From Nocardioidaceae bacterium (GTDB lineage: Bacteria > Actinomycetota > Actinomycetes > Propionibacteriales > Nocardioidaceae): 64,000 nucleotides of DNA. A program made the translations under genes and the position numbers. Within the stretch, counting starts at the first letter, position 1, and the number at the start of each line of letters is the position of its first letter. The stretch covers positions 1 to 64,000 of the forward strand of contig JAURVT010000028.1 in the NCBI GenBank assembly GCA_030655315.1. Direction: 5' to 3'. The notes beneath the pieces are model-generated. The model had not been told where the DNA came from. It searched no databases and saw nothing but the letters and a program-made list of their open reading frames with translations. Positions 54,898 to 62,437 of this stretch are shown piece after piece.

Positions 54898-55260
54898 TCC
54901 AGCGTCGTCACCTGTTCGTGACCTGACCGGTGCCGCCGCGTTCGACGGTGCTGCGGCCGGGAGCGCTCGCCGCTCGAAGGGCGCTCCGACGGACGGGGTC
55001 GTGCGGGTCGGTTGTCCGTTCGGCCGCGGGTCGCAGCGGGCGGGACGATCTGCCGCTGACCATGGCAGATGGCACCAACCACGGTGGATGTGCCGTGCTT
55101 CGCGCGGTCTGCCACGGTCGGCGTGACGCACGGTGCCCGTGGGACCAGCGGTCTCACCCTGAGACCGCGGGACGGCCGAGTCGAGCGGCCCGCGACCGCC
55201 CCGTCCCTCGGCGCCTGTCGGCGAGCACCCCGGCGGAGAGTCAGACGGTACCCACCGCGC
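54898..55260. other. Gene-free region of about 360 bp
   Basis: Lies between the aminotransferase promoter and the pspAB stop. I see no ribosome binding site with a convincing frame, no tRNA or SRP RNA signature, and only weak short palindromes. The open frame on the minus strand has no family resemblance. Function not visible. Confidence 0.4.
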
Positions 55261-55830
55261 TCAGAGCCCCGGAGCCCCGAAGATCGCGAGCCAACGACCC
55301 AGCTCGGGCTCGACGGGAACGTCGTCGGCGATGAGGCCACGCACCTGGAGCTCGAGGACGTTGTCGCGGCGGTCGGGGCCGGTGGGGGCGAAGGGGTAGA
55401 ACGTGCCGCGCTTGTAGAGGTAGACCAGCGCGACCGGGGCGCCCGTGGGTGAGCGGAAGCCCACGTAGGAGCAGAGCAGGGACTGGCCGAAGCCGTTGTC
55501 CTGCAGCGCCGTGTTGACCGCGTGCAGCTCGGTGACGAGCTCGCTGACGTCGAGGTCGTCCTGACGGTCGAGCAGCCAGGTGAAGCCGAACGAGTCGTCG
55601 GACCGCTCCACCTTGGGGCCGTTGCCCGCGTCGAGCAGCTCCTGGACGTCGGACTGCGCCGCCGAGAACGCCGCGCCCTCGTTGGCGCGGTAGCAGACCG
55701 CGCCGACGCCGGTGGGGACGAAGTCGCCGCCCGCCTGCAGGCTGAGGGCGGCCTGCGGGACGCCGAACAGCACGTCGAGGTTGGCCTGGACCGGCTTGCT
55801 GCGGCCCATCAACGAGTCCCAGAGTCCCAT
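55261..55830 (-). CDS. pspAB: PspA-associated protein PspAB
   Basis: A 189-residue soluble protein beginning G-L-W-D-S-L-M-G-R-S, a short amphipathic start, followed by an alpha/beta domain with the segment Y-V-G-F-R-S-P and ending in P-E-L-G-R-W-L-A-I-F. The family always accompanies pspA, pspAA and htpX in actinobacteria and is thought to serve membrane-stress control; its exact action is unknown. It is last in the operon, 16 bases after htpX. Confidence 0.85.
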   Translation of the reverse strand: MGLWDSLMGRSKPVQANLDVLFGVPQAALSLQAGGDFVPTGVGAVCYRANEGAAFSAAQSDVQELLDAGNGPKVERSDDSFGFTWLLDRQDDLDVSELVTELHAVNTALQDNGFGQSLLCSYVGFRSPTGAPVALVYLYKRGTFYPFAPTGPDRRDNVLELQVRGLIADDVPVEPELGRWLAIFGAPGL

Positions 55831-55846
55831 CAGGCGGGGCGTCCCA

Positions 55847-56740
55847 TCAGAACGGGCGGCCGAGGTCGGCCGCGATCGACGACAGCTGCTCGATCCGCTT
55901 GTCGGTGGATGGGTGGGTCGCGATCAGGGAGCTCAGCGAGTCCTTGCTGAAGGCCGGCGCGAAGAAGAAGGCGTTCATCGACTCCTTGTCGCGCAGGTCC
56001 TTGGTGGGGATGCGACCGATCTCGCCGGAGATCTTGACCAGGGCCGAGGCGAGCGACGACGGCTTGCCGGTGAGGTACGCGCCCGCGCGGTCGGCGCTGA
56101 GCTCACGGTAGCGAGACAGGGCGCGGGTGAGCAGGAAGCTGATCGCGTAGACCGCGATCGAGACCGCCCAGACCACGATGAGCGCCGGGCCGCTGTTGCT
56201 GTTGCGGTTGTTGCCGCCGCCGAAGTACAGGCCCCAGCGGGTGATGAACCCCGCGAGCAGGCCGAGCGACGAGGCGACCGTCATCACGGCGACGTCGCGG
56301 TGCGCGATGTGCGACAGCTCGTGGGCGAGCACGCCCTCGAGCTCGTCGGCGTCGATCCGGCGCATGATGCCGGTGGTGACGCAGACCGCCGAGTGCTGGG
56401 GCGAGCGGCCCGTGGCGAACGCGTTGGGCAGATCGGTGTCGGCGACGTAGACCTTGGGCTTGGGCATGTCGGCCAGCGCGACGAGGCGGTCGATCATCCC
56501 GTGCAGCTCGGGCGCCTGCTCCGGCGTGACCTCGCGGGCCTTCATCGACGCGAGGGCCAGCTTGTCGGAGAAGTACCACTGCCCGACGGCCATGCCGACG
56601 ACGATGATCAGGCCGAGCGCGAAGCCGGTGCGCGTGATCAGCACCGCCCCGAACGCGACGTAGAGCGCTCCCAGCAGGAACACCACGACACCCATCCGTC
56701 GGGTGAGTCCGCTGTCGTCCCGGAACCTCGTCTTGGCCAT
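55847..56740 (-). CDS. htpX: Membrane zinc metalloprotease HtpX
   Basis: A 297-residue M48 membrane protease that degrades damaged membrane proteins. Two N-terminal helices are followed by the zinc site L-A-H-E-L-S-H-I near residue 140 and two more helices; the third ligand Glu is in Y-R-E-L-S-A-D-R-A-G. All catalytic residues are intact. It lies in the pspA operon, consistent with envelope stress, and a hairpin separates it from pspAA. Confidence 0.95.
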   Translation of the reverse strand: MAKTRFRDDSGLTRRMGVVVFLLGALYVAFGAVLITRTGFALGLIIVVGMAVGQWYFSDKLALASMKAREVTPEQAPELHGMIDRLVALADMPKPKVYVADTDLPNAFATGRSPQHSAVCVTTGIMRRIDADELEGVLAHELSHIAHRDVAVMTVASSLGLLAGFITRWGLYFGGGNNRNSNSGPALIVVWAVSIAVYAISFLLTRALSRYRELSADRAGAYLTGKPSSLASALVKISGEIGRIPTKDLRDKESMNAFFFAPAFSKDSLSSLIATHPSTDKRIEQLSSIAADLGRPF

Positions 56741-56783
56741 GGTGCTCGTGCCGTCCTCTCGTGTCTGTCACCTGTGCAACGAA

Positions 56784-56813
56784 CGGCCCGGCGGAACTAG
56801 TTCCACCGAGCCG
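56784..56813 (-). terminator. Hairpin between pspAA and htpX, folding best on the minus strand
   Basis: A 14-bp stem around GGAACTAGTTCC. The two imperfect positions are mismatches in a plus-strand RNA but G-U pairs in the minus-strand RNA, the direction of the psp operon. It could be a leaky terminator that lowers htpX-pspAB relative to pspA. Confidence 0.55.
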
Positions 56814-56856
56814 CTCGTGCGCGGCGTCGTTCGCCGTCAGCCGAATCGCGGAGGTG

Positions 56857-57135
56857 TCAGCCGGGGATGAGCCCGTCGTCGCCGAGCAGCTGGGCGACGT
56901 CCTGCAGCGACGCGTCCGACGGCGGCAGCACGAGCGTGGACTCCACGAGCTCCTCGTCGGGCAGCGTCTCGCCGTGCTGGTGCACCGCGTCGAGCAGCGC
57001 GACGAACGCCGGTCCGAAGGCGGCCTCGTCGCCGGACTCGATGGCCTTCTCGACGGCGGCGTCGAGCTCGTTCAGCCGGTCGTAGTGCTCGTCGGCGATC
57101 TGGAACTGGCCCTCGCCCAGGATGCGGATGATCAT
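56857..57135 (-). CDS. pspAA: PspA-associated protein PspAA
   Basis: A 92-residue protein with the family start I-I-R-I-L-G-E-G-Q-F and a mid-region helix. PspAA proteins follow pspA in actinobacteria and are thought to bind or tune PspA. The ATG overlaps the pspA stop by 4 bp (ATGA), so both are coupled. A hairpin follows 43 bases after the stop. Confidence 0.9.
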   Translation of the reverse strand: MIIRILGEGQFQIADEHYDRLNELDAAVEKAIESGDEAAFGPAFVALLDAVHQHGETLPDEELVESTLVLPPSDASLQDVAQLLGDDGLIPG

Positions 57136-57908
57136 CGCTGCTCCTCGGTCCTCGGGGCCTCGGCACCGGCCTCGATCGACGCGGCGGGCGTCGAGCCGGG
57201 TCCGACCTCGCCCTTGAGCTTGGCGAGCTCGGCCTCGACGCTCGAGTCGGCCGACAGCGCGTCGAGCTCGCGGGAGATGTCGTCGCCGCCACCGGGGGCG
57301 GTGACGTCGTCGAGCGCGCCGGAGGCGATCAGCTCGTCGACGGCCCCGGCCCGGGCCTGCATCTGCGCCGTCTTGTCCTCGGCACGCTGGACCGCGAGGC
57401 CGACGTCGCCCATCTCCTCGGAGATGCCGGTGAAGGCCTCGTTGATCTTGGTCTGCGCCTCGGCCGCGGTGTAGGTGGCCTTGATGGTCTCCTTGCGCGT
57501 GCGGAACGACTCGACCTTGGTCTGCAGGCGACGCGACGCGAGCGTCAGCTTCTCCTCCTCGGCCTGCAGGTTGGCGTGCTGCCCCTGCATGTCGGCGATC
57601 TGCTGCTGCACGCCCGAGCGCCTCGTCAGGGCCTCGCGGGCGAGGTCCTCGCGGTTGCTCGCGAGCGCCTTCTGCGCCTGGCCGTGGAGCTTCTCGGACT
57701 GCTGCTCGAGCTGGGTCATCTGCAGCTCGACGCGCTTGCGGCTGGTGGCCACGTCGGCCACGCCCCGGCGCACCTTCTGCAGCAGCTCGAGCTGCTTCTG
57801 GTAGCTGTAGTCGAGGGTCTCGCGCGGGTCCTCGGCTCGGTCCATGGCGGCGTTCGCCTTGGCGCGGAAGATCCCGCTCATCCTCTTCATCATGCTCATC
57901 GTGCTCAT
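57132..57908 (-). CDS. pspA: Phage shock protein A (PspA/IM30 family)
   Basis: A 258-residue coiled-coil protein that coats stressed membranes. The amphipathic N-terminus (M-S-G-I-F-R-A-K) is followed by the family motif A-E-D-P-R-E-T-L-D-Y and long helices to about residue 220, then a Pro/Ala/Glu-rich tail. ATG at 57908 is chosen because AAGGGGA stands just upstream; later ATGs at 57899, 57893, 57890 and 57881 are also possible, and the family usually begins close to M-S-G-I-F. First gene of pspA-pspAA-htpX-pspAB; divergent from the DUF3043 gene. Confidence 0.92.
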   Translation of the reverse strand: MSTMSMMKRMSGIFRAKANAAMDRAEDPRETLDYSYQKQLELLQKVRRGVADVATSRKRVELQMTQLEQQSEKLHGQAQKALASNREDLAREALTRRSGVQQQIADMQGQHANLQAEEEKLTLASRRLQTKVESFRTRKETIKATYTAAEAQTKINEAFTGISEEMGDVGLAVQRAEDKTAQMQARAGAVDELIASGALDDVTAPGGGDDISRELDALSADSSVEAELAKLKGEVGPGSTPAASIEAGAEAPRTEEQR

Positions 57909-58036
57909 CGTCCCCTTGATAGCCGGCACTCGGGCGCAGTACGTCCCACCTTACGGGTAGCCACGGTGCACGGGAGGGGACGACGCCCGCCGCCGGTAGG
58001 CTGGCCGGGCACCCGCACCCCGACCGAAGGCCCCAC

Positions 58037-58615
58037 GTGTTCCAGCGCAACCGTCGAGACGAGTCCACCGCCGAGCCCGTCGTCACGCCCGGCACCAAGG
58101 GACGCGCGACGCCGAGCCGTCGGGAGGCCGAGGCGGCCCGTCGTCAGCGAATGAAGCCGTCCATGACGCGCAAGGAGCAGGCCAAGCGCGCCCGCGACCA
58201 GCGTTACGAGGCGCGGATCAAGCAGCGGGCCGCGATGGACAGCGGGGACGAGAAGTTCCTGCCCCGCCGCGACACCGGCCCCGTCCGCCGGTTCGTGCGC
58301 GACGTCGTGGACGCGCGCCGCAACGTCGCCGAGTACCTGCTGCCGATCCTCGTGGCGGTGCTCGCCCTGAGCCTGGTCCCGGCCGCGTGGGCCGCACAGG
58401 GCGTCTTCGTCCTCTGGGCCGTCACCATCGTGGCGACGGTGGGCGACTCGATCTGGTTCATCACCCGGCTGCGCAAGCGCCTGGCCGAGACCTTCCCCGA
58501 CCAGAGCACCAAGGGCGCCGTCGGGTACGGCGTGCTGCGCACCACGCAGATCCGTCGGTTCCGGCTCCCCAAGCCGCAGGTCGAGCGCGGTGCGAAGGTG
58601 GAGCCCCAGCGCTGA
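58037..58615 (+). CDS. DUF3043 domain membrane protein
   Basis: A 192-residue protein. The first 110 residues are basic and helical (T-P-S-R-R-E-A-E-A-A-R-R, R-K-E-Q-A-K-R-A-R); two membrane helices follow at about 100-118 and 122-142, then a basic tail. This matches DUF3043, a conserved actinobacterial family of unknown role that lies beside the pspA region in Streptomyces-like genomes. GTG start at 58037. A TAGGCT occurs about 40 bases upstream. Confidence 0.85.
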   Translation: MFQRNRRDESTAEPVVTPGTKGRATPSRREAEAARRQRMKPSMTRKEQAKRARDQRYEARIKQRAAMDSGDEKFLPRRDTGPVRRFVRDVVDARRNVAEYLLPILVAVLALSLVPAAWAAQGVFVLWAVTIVATVGDSIWFITRLRKRLAETFPDQSTKGAVGYGVLRTTQIRRFRLPKPQVERGAKVEPQR

Positions 58616-58652
58616 TCTCCCCCGCGCTGGTCCACCGACGCGAGGAGCACGC

Positions 58653-59666
58653 ATGGAGTTCCGTCACCTGGGCCGCAGCGGCCTGAAGATCTCGGCCATC
58701 ACCTACGGGAACTGGCTCACCCACGGCTCGCAGGTCGAGAACGACATCGCCACCGCGTGCGTCCGTCAGGCGCTCGACGAGGGCATCACGAGCTTCGACA
58801 CCGCCGACGTCTACGCCAACACCGCCGCCGAGACGGTGCTGGGCGAGGCCCTGAAGGGCGAGCGCCGCGAGTCGCTCGAGATCTTCACCAAGGTCTACTT
58901 CCCGACCGGCCCCGGCGGCCCGAACGACTCGGGCCTGTCGCGCAAGCACATCGTCGAGTCGATCGAGGGCTCGCTGCGCCGCCTGCAGACCGACCACGTC
59001 GACCTGTACCAGGCCCACCGCTACGACGTGCACACCCCGCTGGAGGAGACCATGTCGGCCTTCGCCGACGTGGTGCACAGCGGCAAGGCGCAGTACATCG
59101 GCGTCTCGGAGTGGACCGCCGACCAGATCCGCGAGGCCGCAGCCCTCGCCAAGGAGCTGCGGATCCCGCTCGTGTCGAGCCAGCCGCAGTACTCGATGCT
59201 CTGGCGCGTCATCGAGGACGAGGTCGTCCCCGCGTGCGAGGAGCTCGGCCTGGGCCAGATCGTCTGGTCGCCGATCGCGCAGGGCGTCCTCACCGGCAAG
59301 TACAAGCCGGGACAGGACTACCCGGAGGGCTCGCGCGCCACCGACACCAAGGGTGGCGCCGACATGGTGTCGCGCTGGCTCAAGGACGAGACGCTCACCG
59401 CGGTGCAGAAGCTCGCCCCGCTGGCCGACCAGGCCGGCCTGACGATGGCCCAGCTCGCCGTCGCCTGGGTGCTCCAGAACCCGAACGTCTCGGCGGCGCT
59501 CATCGGCGCCTCACGTCCCGAGCAGGTCACCGACAACGTCAAGGCCGCCGGCGTCACCCTCGAGGACGACCTGATGGCCGCGATCGACGAGGCCCTCGGC
59601 GACGTCGTCACCCGCGACCCGGCCGTCGTCGCGAGGTCCACACCGGAGAAGCGCCCCGGCGACTGA
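58653..59666 (+). CDS. Aldo/keto reductase (Kv-beta-like, AKR6 type)
   Basis: A 337-residue NADPH-dependent reductase with a TIM barrel. The catalytic tetrad is visible: Asp in F-D-T-A-D-V-Y, Tyr in the same element, Lys in I-F-T-K-V-Y and His in Y-Q-A-H-R-Y. Cofactor motifs A-L-I-G-A-S-R and W-S-P-I-A-Q-G-V-L-T-G are near the C-terminus. The barrel sequence resembles Kv-beta-type enzymes. ATG at 58653 has GAGGAG upstream. Substrate unknown. Stops 3 bp from the convergent small gene. Confidence 0.92.
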   Translation: MEFRHLGRSGLKISAITYGNWLTHGSQVENDIATACVRQALDEGITSFDTADVYANTAAETVLGEALKGERRESLEIFTKVYFPTGPGGPNDSGLSRKHIVESIEGSLRRLQTDHVDLYQAHRYDVHTPLEETMSAFADVVHSGKAQYIGVSEWTADQIREAAALAKELRIPLVSSQPQYSMLWRVIEDEVVPACEELGLGQIVWSPIAQGVLTGKYKPGQDYPEGSRATDTKGGADMVSRWLKDETLTAVQKLAPLADQAGLTMAQLAVAWVLQNPNVSAALIGASRPEQVTDNVKAAGVTLEDDLMAAIDEALGDVVTRDPAVVARSTPEKRPGD

Positions 59667-59669
59667 CGG

Positions 59670-59894
59670 CTACTCGGGGTGGAGCGACATCGGGCCGTAG
59701 ACGGCCCGGCCGTCCTCCAGCAGGGTCACCTGGTCGACGCCCTGGGCGGTGAGGTCGCTGAACGCCTCGCCGACCCAGGACTCGGCGTCCCCCCGGCTGG
59801 GAAAGCCGACCCCCTCGGCGCCGCCGAGGTCGTCCAGGGTGGCCGGGTCGACCACCGTCCCGTCGGAGGTCTCCAGCTGCCACGTCCATGCCAT
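59670..59894 (-). CDS. Small conserved protein of unknown function
   Basis: A 74-residue protein starting M-A-W-T-W-Q-L-E and with S-R-G-D-A-E-S-W-V-G-E in the centre, a predicted beta-alpha-beta unit. Such proteins are widespread in actinobacteria but unnamed. The frame is open upstream but the aromatic start M-A-W-T-W marks the family beginning. Convergent with the reductase gene. Confidence 0.75.
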   Translation of the reverse strand: MAWTWQLETSDGTVVDPATLDDLGGAEGVGFPSRGDAESWVGEAFSDLTAQGVDQVTLLEDGRAVYGPMSLHPE

Positions 59895-60147
59895 GGCCGA
59901 GACGATAGCCGGACCCCCACCGGGGAGCCGATCCGTCTGTTCGGCCGCACCTGTCCGCCCGGCGCTCCTACGCAAGGACGACCGACCTCCGAGCGGATGG
60001 GTGCGGACGAACCGACGGATCGGCGCCGTCGTGCGAGCACCCCGACGACGAGGGCGCTGGGCAGACGAGCACCCATCTTCGAGGTCGCCCACGGACTCAC
60101 CACCAGGCTCCGCATCTGACCGACGGGCCAGCCGCCACACTGCGTGC
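59895..60147. other. Gene-free region of about 250 bp
   Basis: Divergent gap between the small gene and the monooxygenase-like gene. Both genes read away from it. No repeat, RNA gene or convincing frame is visible; it contains several short direct copies of CGGATG/GAGCACCC and the likely promoters. Confidence 0.4.
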
Positions 60148-60438
60148 ATGTTCCTCGAGCACGCCCTCCTGCCCGTGATCGACGGCCGCGCGGCCGACTT
60201 CGAGCGCGCCTTCGCCACGGCCCGCCCCCTCATCGAGGCGCAGCCGGGCTTCGTCTCCCTCCGCCTGTCCAGGTCGATCGAGTCGCCCCACCTCTACCTG
60301 CTGCTGGTGGAGTGGGAGACCGTCGAGGCCCACACCGAGGGGTTCCGGAGGTCCGAGGAGTACGGGCGCTGGAAGGCGCTGCTGCACCACTTCTACGACC
60401 CGTTCCCGGTGGTCGAGCACTTCGCCCCGGTGCCCTGA
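60148..60438 (+). CDS. Antibiotic biosynthesis monooxygenase (ABM) domain protein
   Basis: A 96-residue dimeric alpha+beta barrel protein. It has the opening H-A-L-L-P-V, the central Q-P-G-F-V-S-L-R-L-S-R and the H-L-Y-L-L-L-V-E-W-E strand typical of ABM proteins, which include cofactor-free monooxygenases and heme-degrading enzymes. Function in this case unknown. ATG at 60148 is 6 bases after CACACT. It stands upstream of the transporter gene in the same direction, 28 bp away. Confidence 0.88.
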   Translation: MFLEHALLPVIDGRAADFERAFATARPLIEAQPGFVSLRLSRSIESPHLYLLLVEWETVEAHTEGFRRSEEYGRWKALLHHFYDPFPVVEHFAPVP

Positions 60439-60466
60439 CCCCTGGGTGCTCTGACAGAGTCCACCC

Positions 60467-61291
60467 GTGTCGACGACGCTCCTCAGCCTGGCCGCCGCGG
60501 CCCTCTCGGCGCTGCTGAACGGGGTCGGGACGGTGGCGCAGGCACTCGCCGCGCGCCGCGCGGGCGGTTCGGGCATCGTCCGCCAGCGCGCGTACCAGGT
60601 CGGCTGGTTCCTCGACCTGATCGGCTGGGGGCTGTCGGTGGTCGCGCTCCGGCACCTGCCGCTGATCGTGGTCCAGCCGCTGCTCGCGACGTCGCTGGCC
60701 GTCGCGGTGCTGCTGATGGCACCGGTGCTGGGCATCCGGACGAGCCGTCGCGCGACCGCCGCCGTCGTGGTCGTCGTCCTGTCGGTCGCCGTGCTGGCCT
60801 CGTCCGCGGCACCGGCGCGGGCGACGGCTCCCCCGGGATGGCTGGCCCCGGCCCTCGGGCTGGGCCTGGTGCTCGTCGGCGCCGGCTACGCCGCGTCGCG
60901 GCGGGTGCGTCACGCGTCCACCACGGCCGCGCTGGCCGGCCTGTCGTGGACGGTGTCGGCGCTCGCCGCGCGCGGCATGCACGGCACGGGCGACTGGGCG
61001 TCCCTGCCGCTCGAGCCGCTCGCCTGGGTCACGGTCGGCGGCGCGCTCGTGGGGGCGCTCGCGTTCGCCCGGTCCGTCGAGGTCGCCGGCGCCGACGGCG
61101 TCGCCACCGTCACCGCCTGGCTCTGGGTGGTGCAGATCGCGGTGCCCTCGGTGCTGGGCGCCACGGTGCTCGGCGACCCGCTGCGTCCCGGTTGGACCGT
61201 CCCCGCGGTGCTGGCCCTGGTGGCGGCCTGCGGCGCGTCGATCGCGCTCTCGGCGAGCACGACACGGCGCCGCGCCCGGGTCGTGTCCTAG
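60467..61291 (+). CDS. DMT-superfamily-like membrane transporter
   Basis: A 274-residue protein with nine or ten hydrophobic segments in pairs, resembling DMT/EamA transporters, with the small-residue helices G-V-G-T-V-A-Q-A-L-A-A-R-R-A-G and L-P-L-I-V-V-Q-P-L-L-A-T. Substrate unknown; export or import cannot be decided. GTG at 60467 is preceded by CAGAGT at 6 bases. The gene ends in TAG within a CTAG palindrome shared with gcvT. Confidence 0.8.
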   Translation: MSTTLLSLAAAALSALLNGVGTVAQALAARRAGGSGIVRQRAYQVGWFLDLIGWGLSVVALRHLPLIVVQPLLATSLAVAVLLMAPVLGIRTSRRATAAVVVVVLSVAVLASSAAPARATAPPGWLAPALGLGLVLVGAGYAASRRVRHASTTAALAGLSWTVSALAARGMHGTGDWASLPLEPLAWVTVGGALVGALAFARSVEVAGADGVATVTAWLWVVQIAVPSVLGATVLGDPLRPGWTVPAVLALVAACGASIALSASTTRRRARVVS

Positions 61292-62382
61292 CGGGTCGAC
61301 GCCTCGACGAACGGCGGCTTGACCACGTCGAACAGCTCGGCGCGGCCCCGGACGTCCACGGTGACCTGGTCGCCGAAGCCGACGGACCGGTCGAGCAGCG
61401 CCAGACCCACGCCGGTGCGCAGGGTCGGCGAGAAGGTGCCGGAGGTGACGGTGCCGGCCGGCTCGCCGGACGCACCGAGGACGGTCATCCCGGCGCGCGG
61501 GATGCCACGGCCGGTCGCCCGGAGCCCCCGGAGCAGCGGGACGGTCTTGTCCTCACGCTGCGCGACCAGCGCGTCGCGGCCCCAGAAGGCGGGCTTGTCC
61601 CAGCCCACGGCCCAGCCCGAGCGGGCCATGACCGGGCTGATCTCGAGCGAGAGGTCCTGCCCGTGGAGGGGGTAGCCCATCTCGGTGCGCAGGGTGTCGC
61701 GGGCGCCGAGCCCGCAGGCGCGGACGCCGTGCGTCTCGCCCGCGGCCATCACCGCGTCCCAGACCGCGAGCGCACCGTCGGCCTCGACGACGAGCTCGTA
61801 GCCGACCTCGCCGGTGTAGCCGCTGCGGCAGACCGTAACACGGCGGTCGCCGAGCAGGCCCGACTCGAAGGCCATGTAGTCGTGGCCGGTGGGCAGGCCC
61901 ATCGCCTGCAGCACCGCGTCGCTCGCGGGGCCCTGGACGGCGATGATCGCCTCGTCCTCGTGCAGGTCGGTGATGTCCACCCCGGCCGGTGCCACCGCGA
62001 CGAGCCGGCGGGCGACCTCCGCGGCGTTGGCGGCGTTGGGCACGAGCAGCAGGTCGGTGTCGGAGACCCGGTAGACGATGAGGTCGTCCACGACGCCGCC
62101 GGACTCGTCGCAGCACAGCGTGTACTGCGCCTGGCCGGGGCCGATCCGCCCGAGGTCGTTGGTCAGGGTGCCGTCGACGAGCGCCGCGGCGCCCTCACCG
62201 GTCACGCGCAGGGTGCCGAGGTGGCTGACGTCGAACACGCCCACCGCCTCGCGGACCGCCCGGTGCTCCGCGAGCACCCCGCCCCCGGCGTACTCCAGCG
62301 GCATCTCCCACCCGCCGAACTCGGCGAGCTTGGCGCCGAGGGCGACGTGGCGGTCGTGCAGGGGCGAGCGCAGCAACGTCAT
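61288..62382 (-). CDS. gcvT: Aminomethyltransferase, glycine cleavage system T protein
   Basis: A 364-residue folate enzyme that takes the aminomethyl group from the H protein to make methylene-THF and ammonia. It shows F-D-V-S-H-L-G, the N-D-L-G-R-I segment, G-Y-T-G-E-V-G-Y-E-L and R-D-T-L-R-T-E-M-G-Y-P-L-H-G, all typical of GcvT. gcvH and gcvP are not nearby, as in M. tuberculosis where gcvT stands apart (Rv2211c). ATG at 62382 follows a mirror-image promoter shared in form with pepA. Confidence 0.95.
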   Translation of the reverse strand: MTLLRSPLHDRHVALGAKLAEFGGWEMPLEYAGGGVLAEHRAVREAVGVFDVSHLGTLRVTGEGAAALVDGTLTNDLGRIGPGQAQYTLCCDESGGVVDDLIVYRVSDTDLLLVPNAANAAEVARRLVAVAPAGVDITDLHEDEAIIAVQGPASDAVLQAMGLPTGHDYMAFESGLLGDRRVTVCRSGYTGEVGYELVVEADGALAVWDAVMAAGETHGVRACGLGARDTLRTEMGYPLHGQDLSLEISPVMARSGWAVGWDKPAFWGRDALVAQREDKTVPLLRGLRATGRGIPRAGMTVLGASGEPAGTVTSGTFSPTLRTGVGLALLDRSVGFGDQVTVDVRGRAELFDVVKPPFVEASTR

Positions 62383-62388
62383 GCGGCC

Positions 62389-62394
62389 AACCTA
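62389..62394 (-). promoter_or_regulatory. Leaderless-type -10 element of gcvT
   Basis: On the minus strand TAGGTT, 6 bases, then ATG at 62382. It is part of GGATAGGTTGGC, which occurs inverted for pepA. Confidence 0.55.
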
Positions 62395-62424
62395 TCCACG
62401 CCGGCCGGCCTCACCGCGTCCGGA

Positions 62425-62430
62425 TAGGTT
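62425..62430 (+). promoter_or_regulatory. Leaderless-type -10 element of pepA
   Basis: TAGGTT, 7 bases, then ATG at 62438. It is part of GGATAGGTTGGC at 62422-62433, the exact inverse of 62386-62397. Confidence 0.55.
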
Positions 62431-62437
62431 GGCGAGC

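Noticed and set aside
55261-55340. Minus-strand frame 54882-55340 overlapping the pspAB end
   Set aside because: Atypical residue composition, no start site with a binding sequence, overlaps a known gene.
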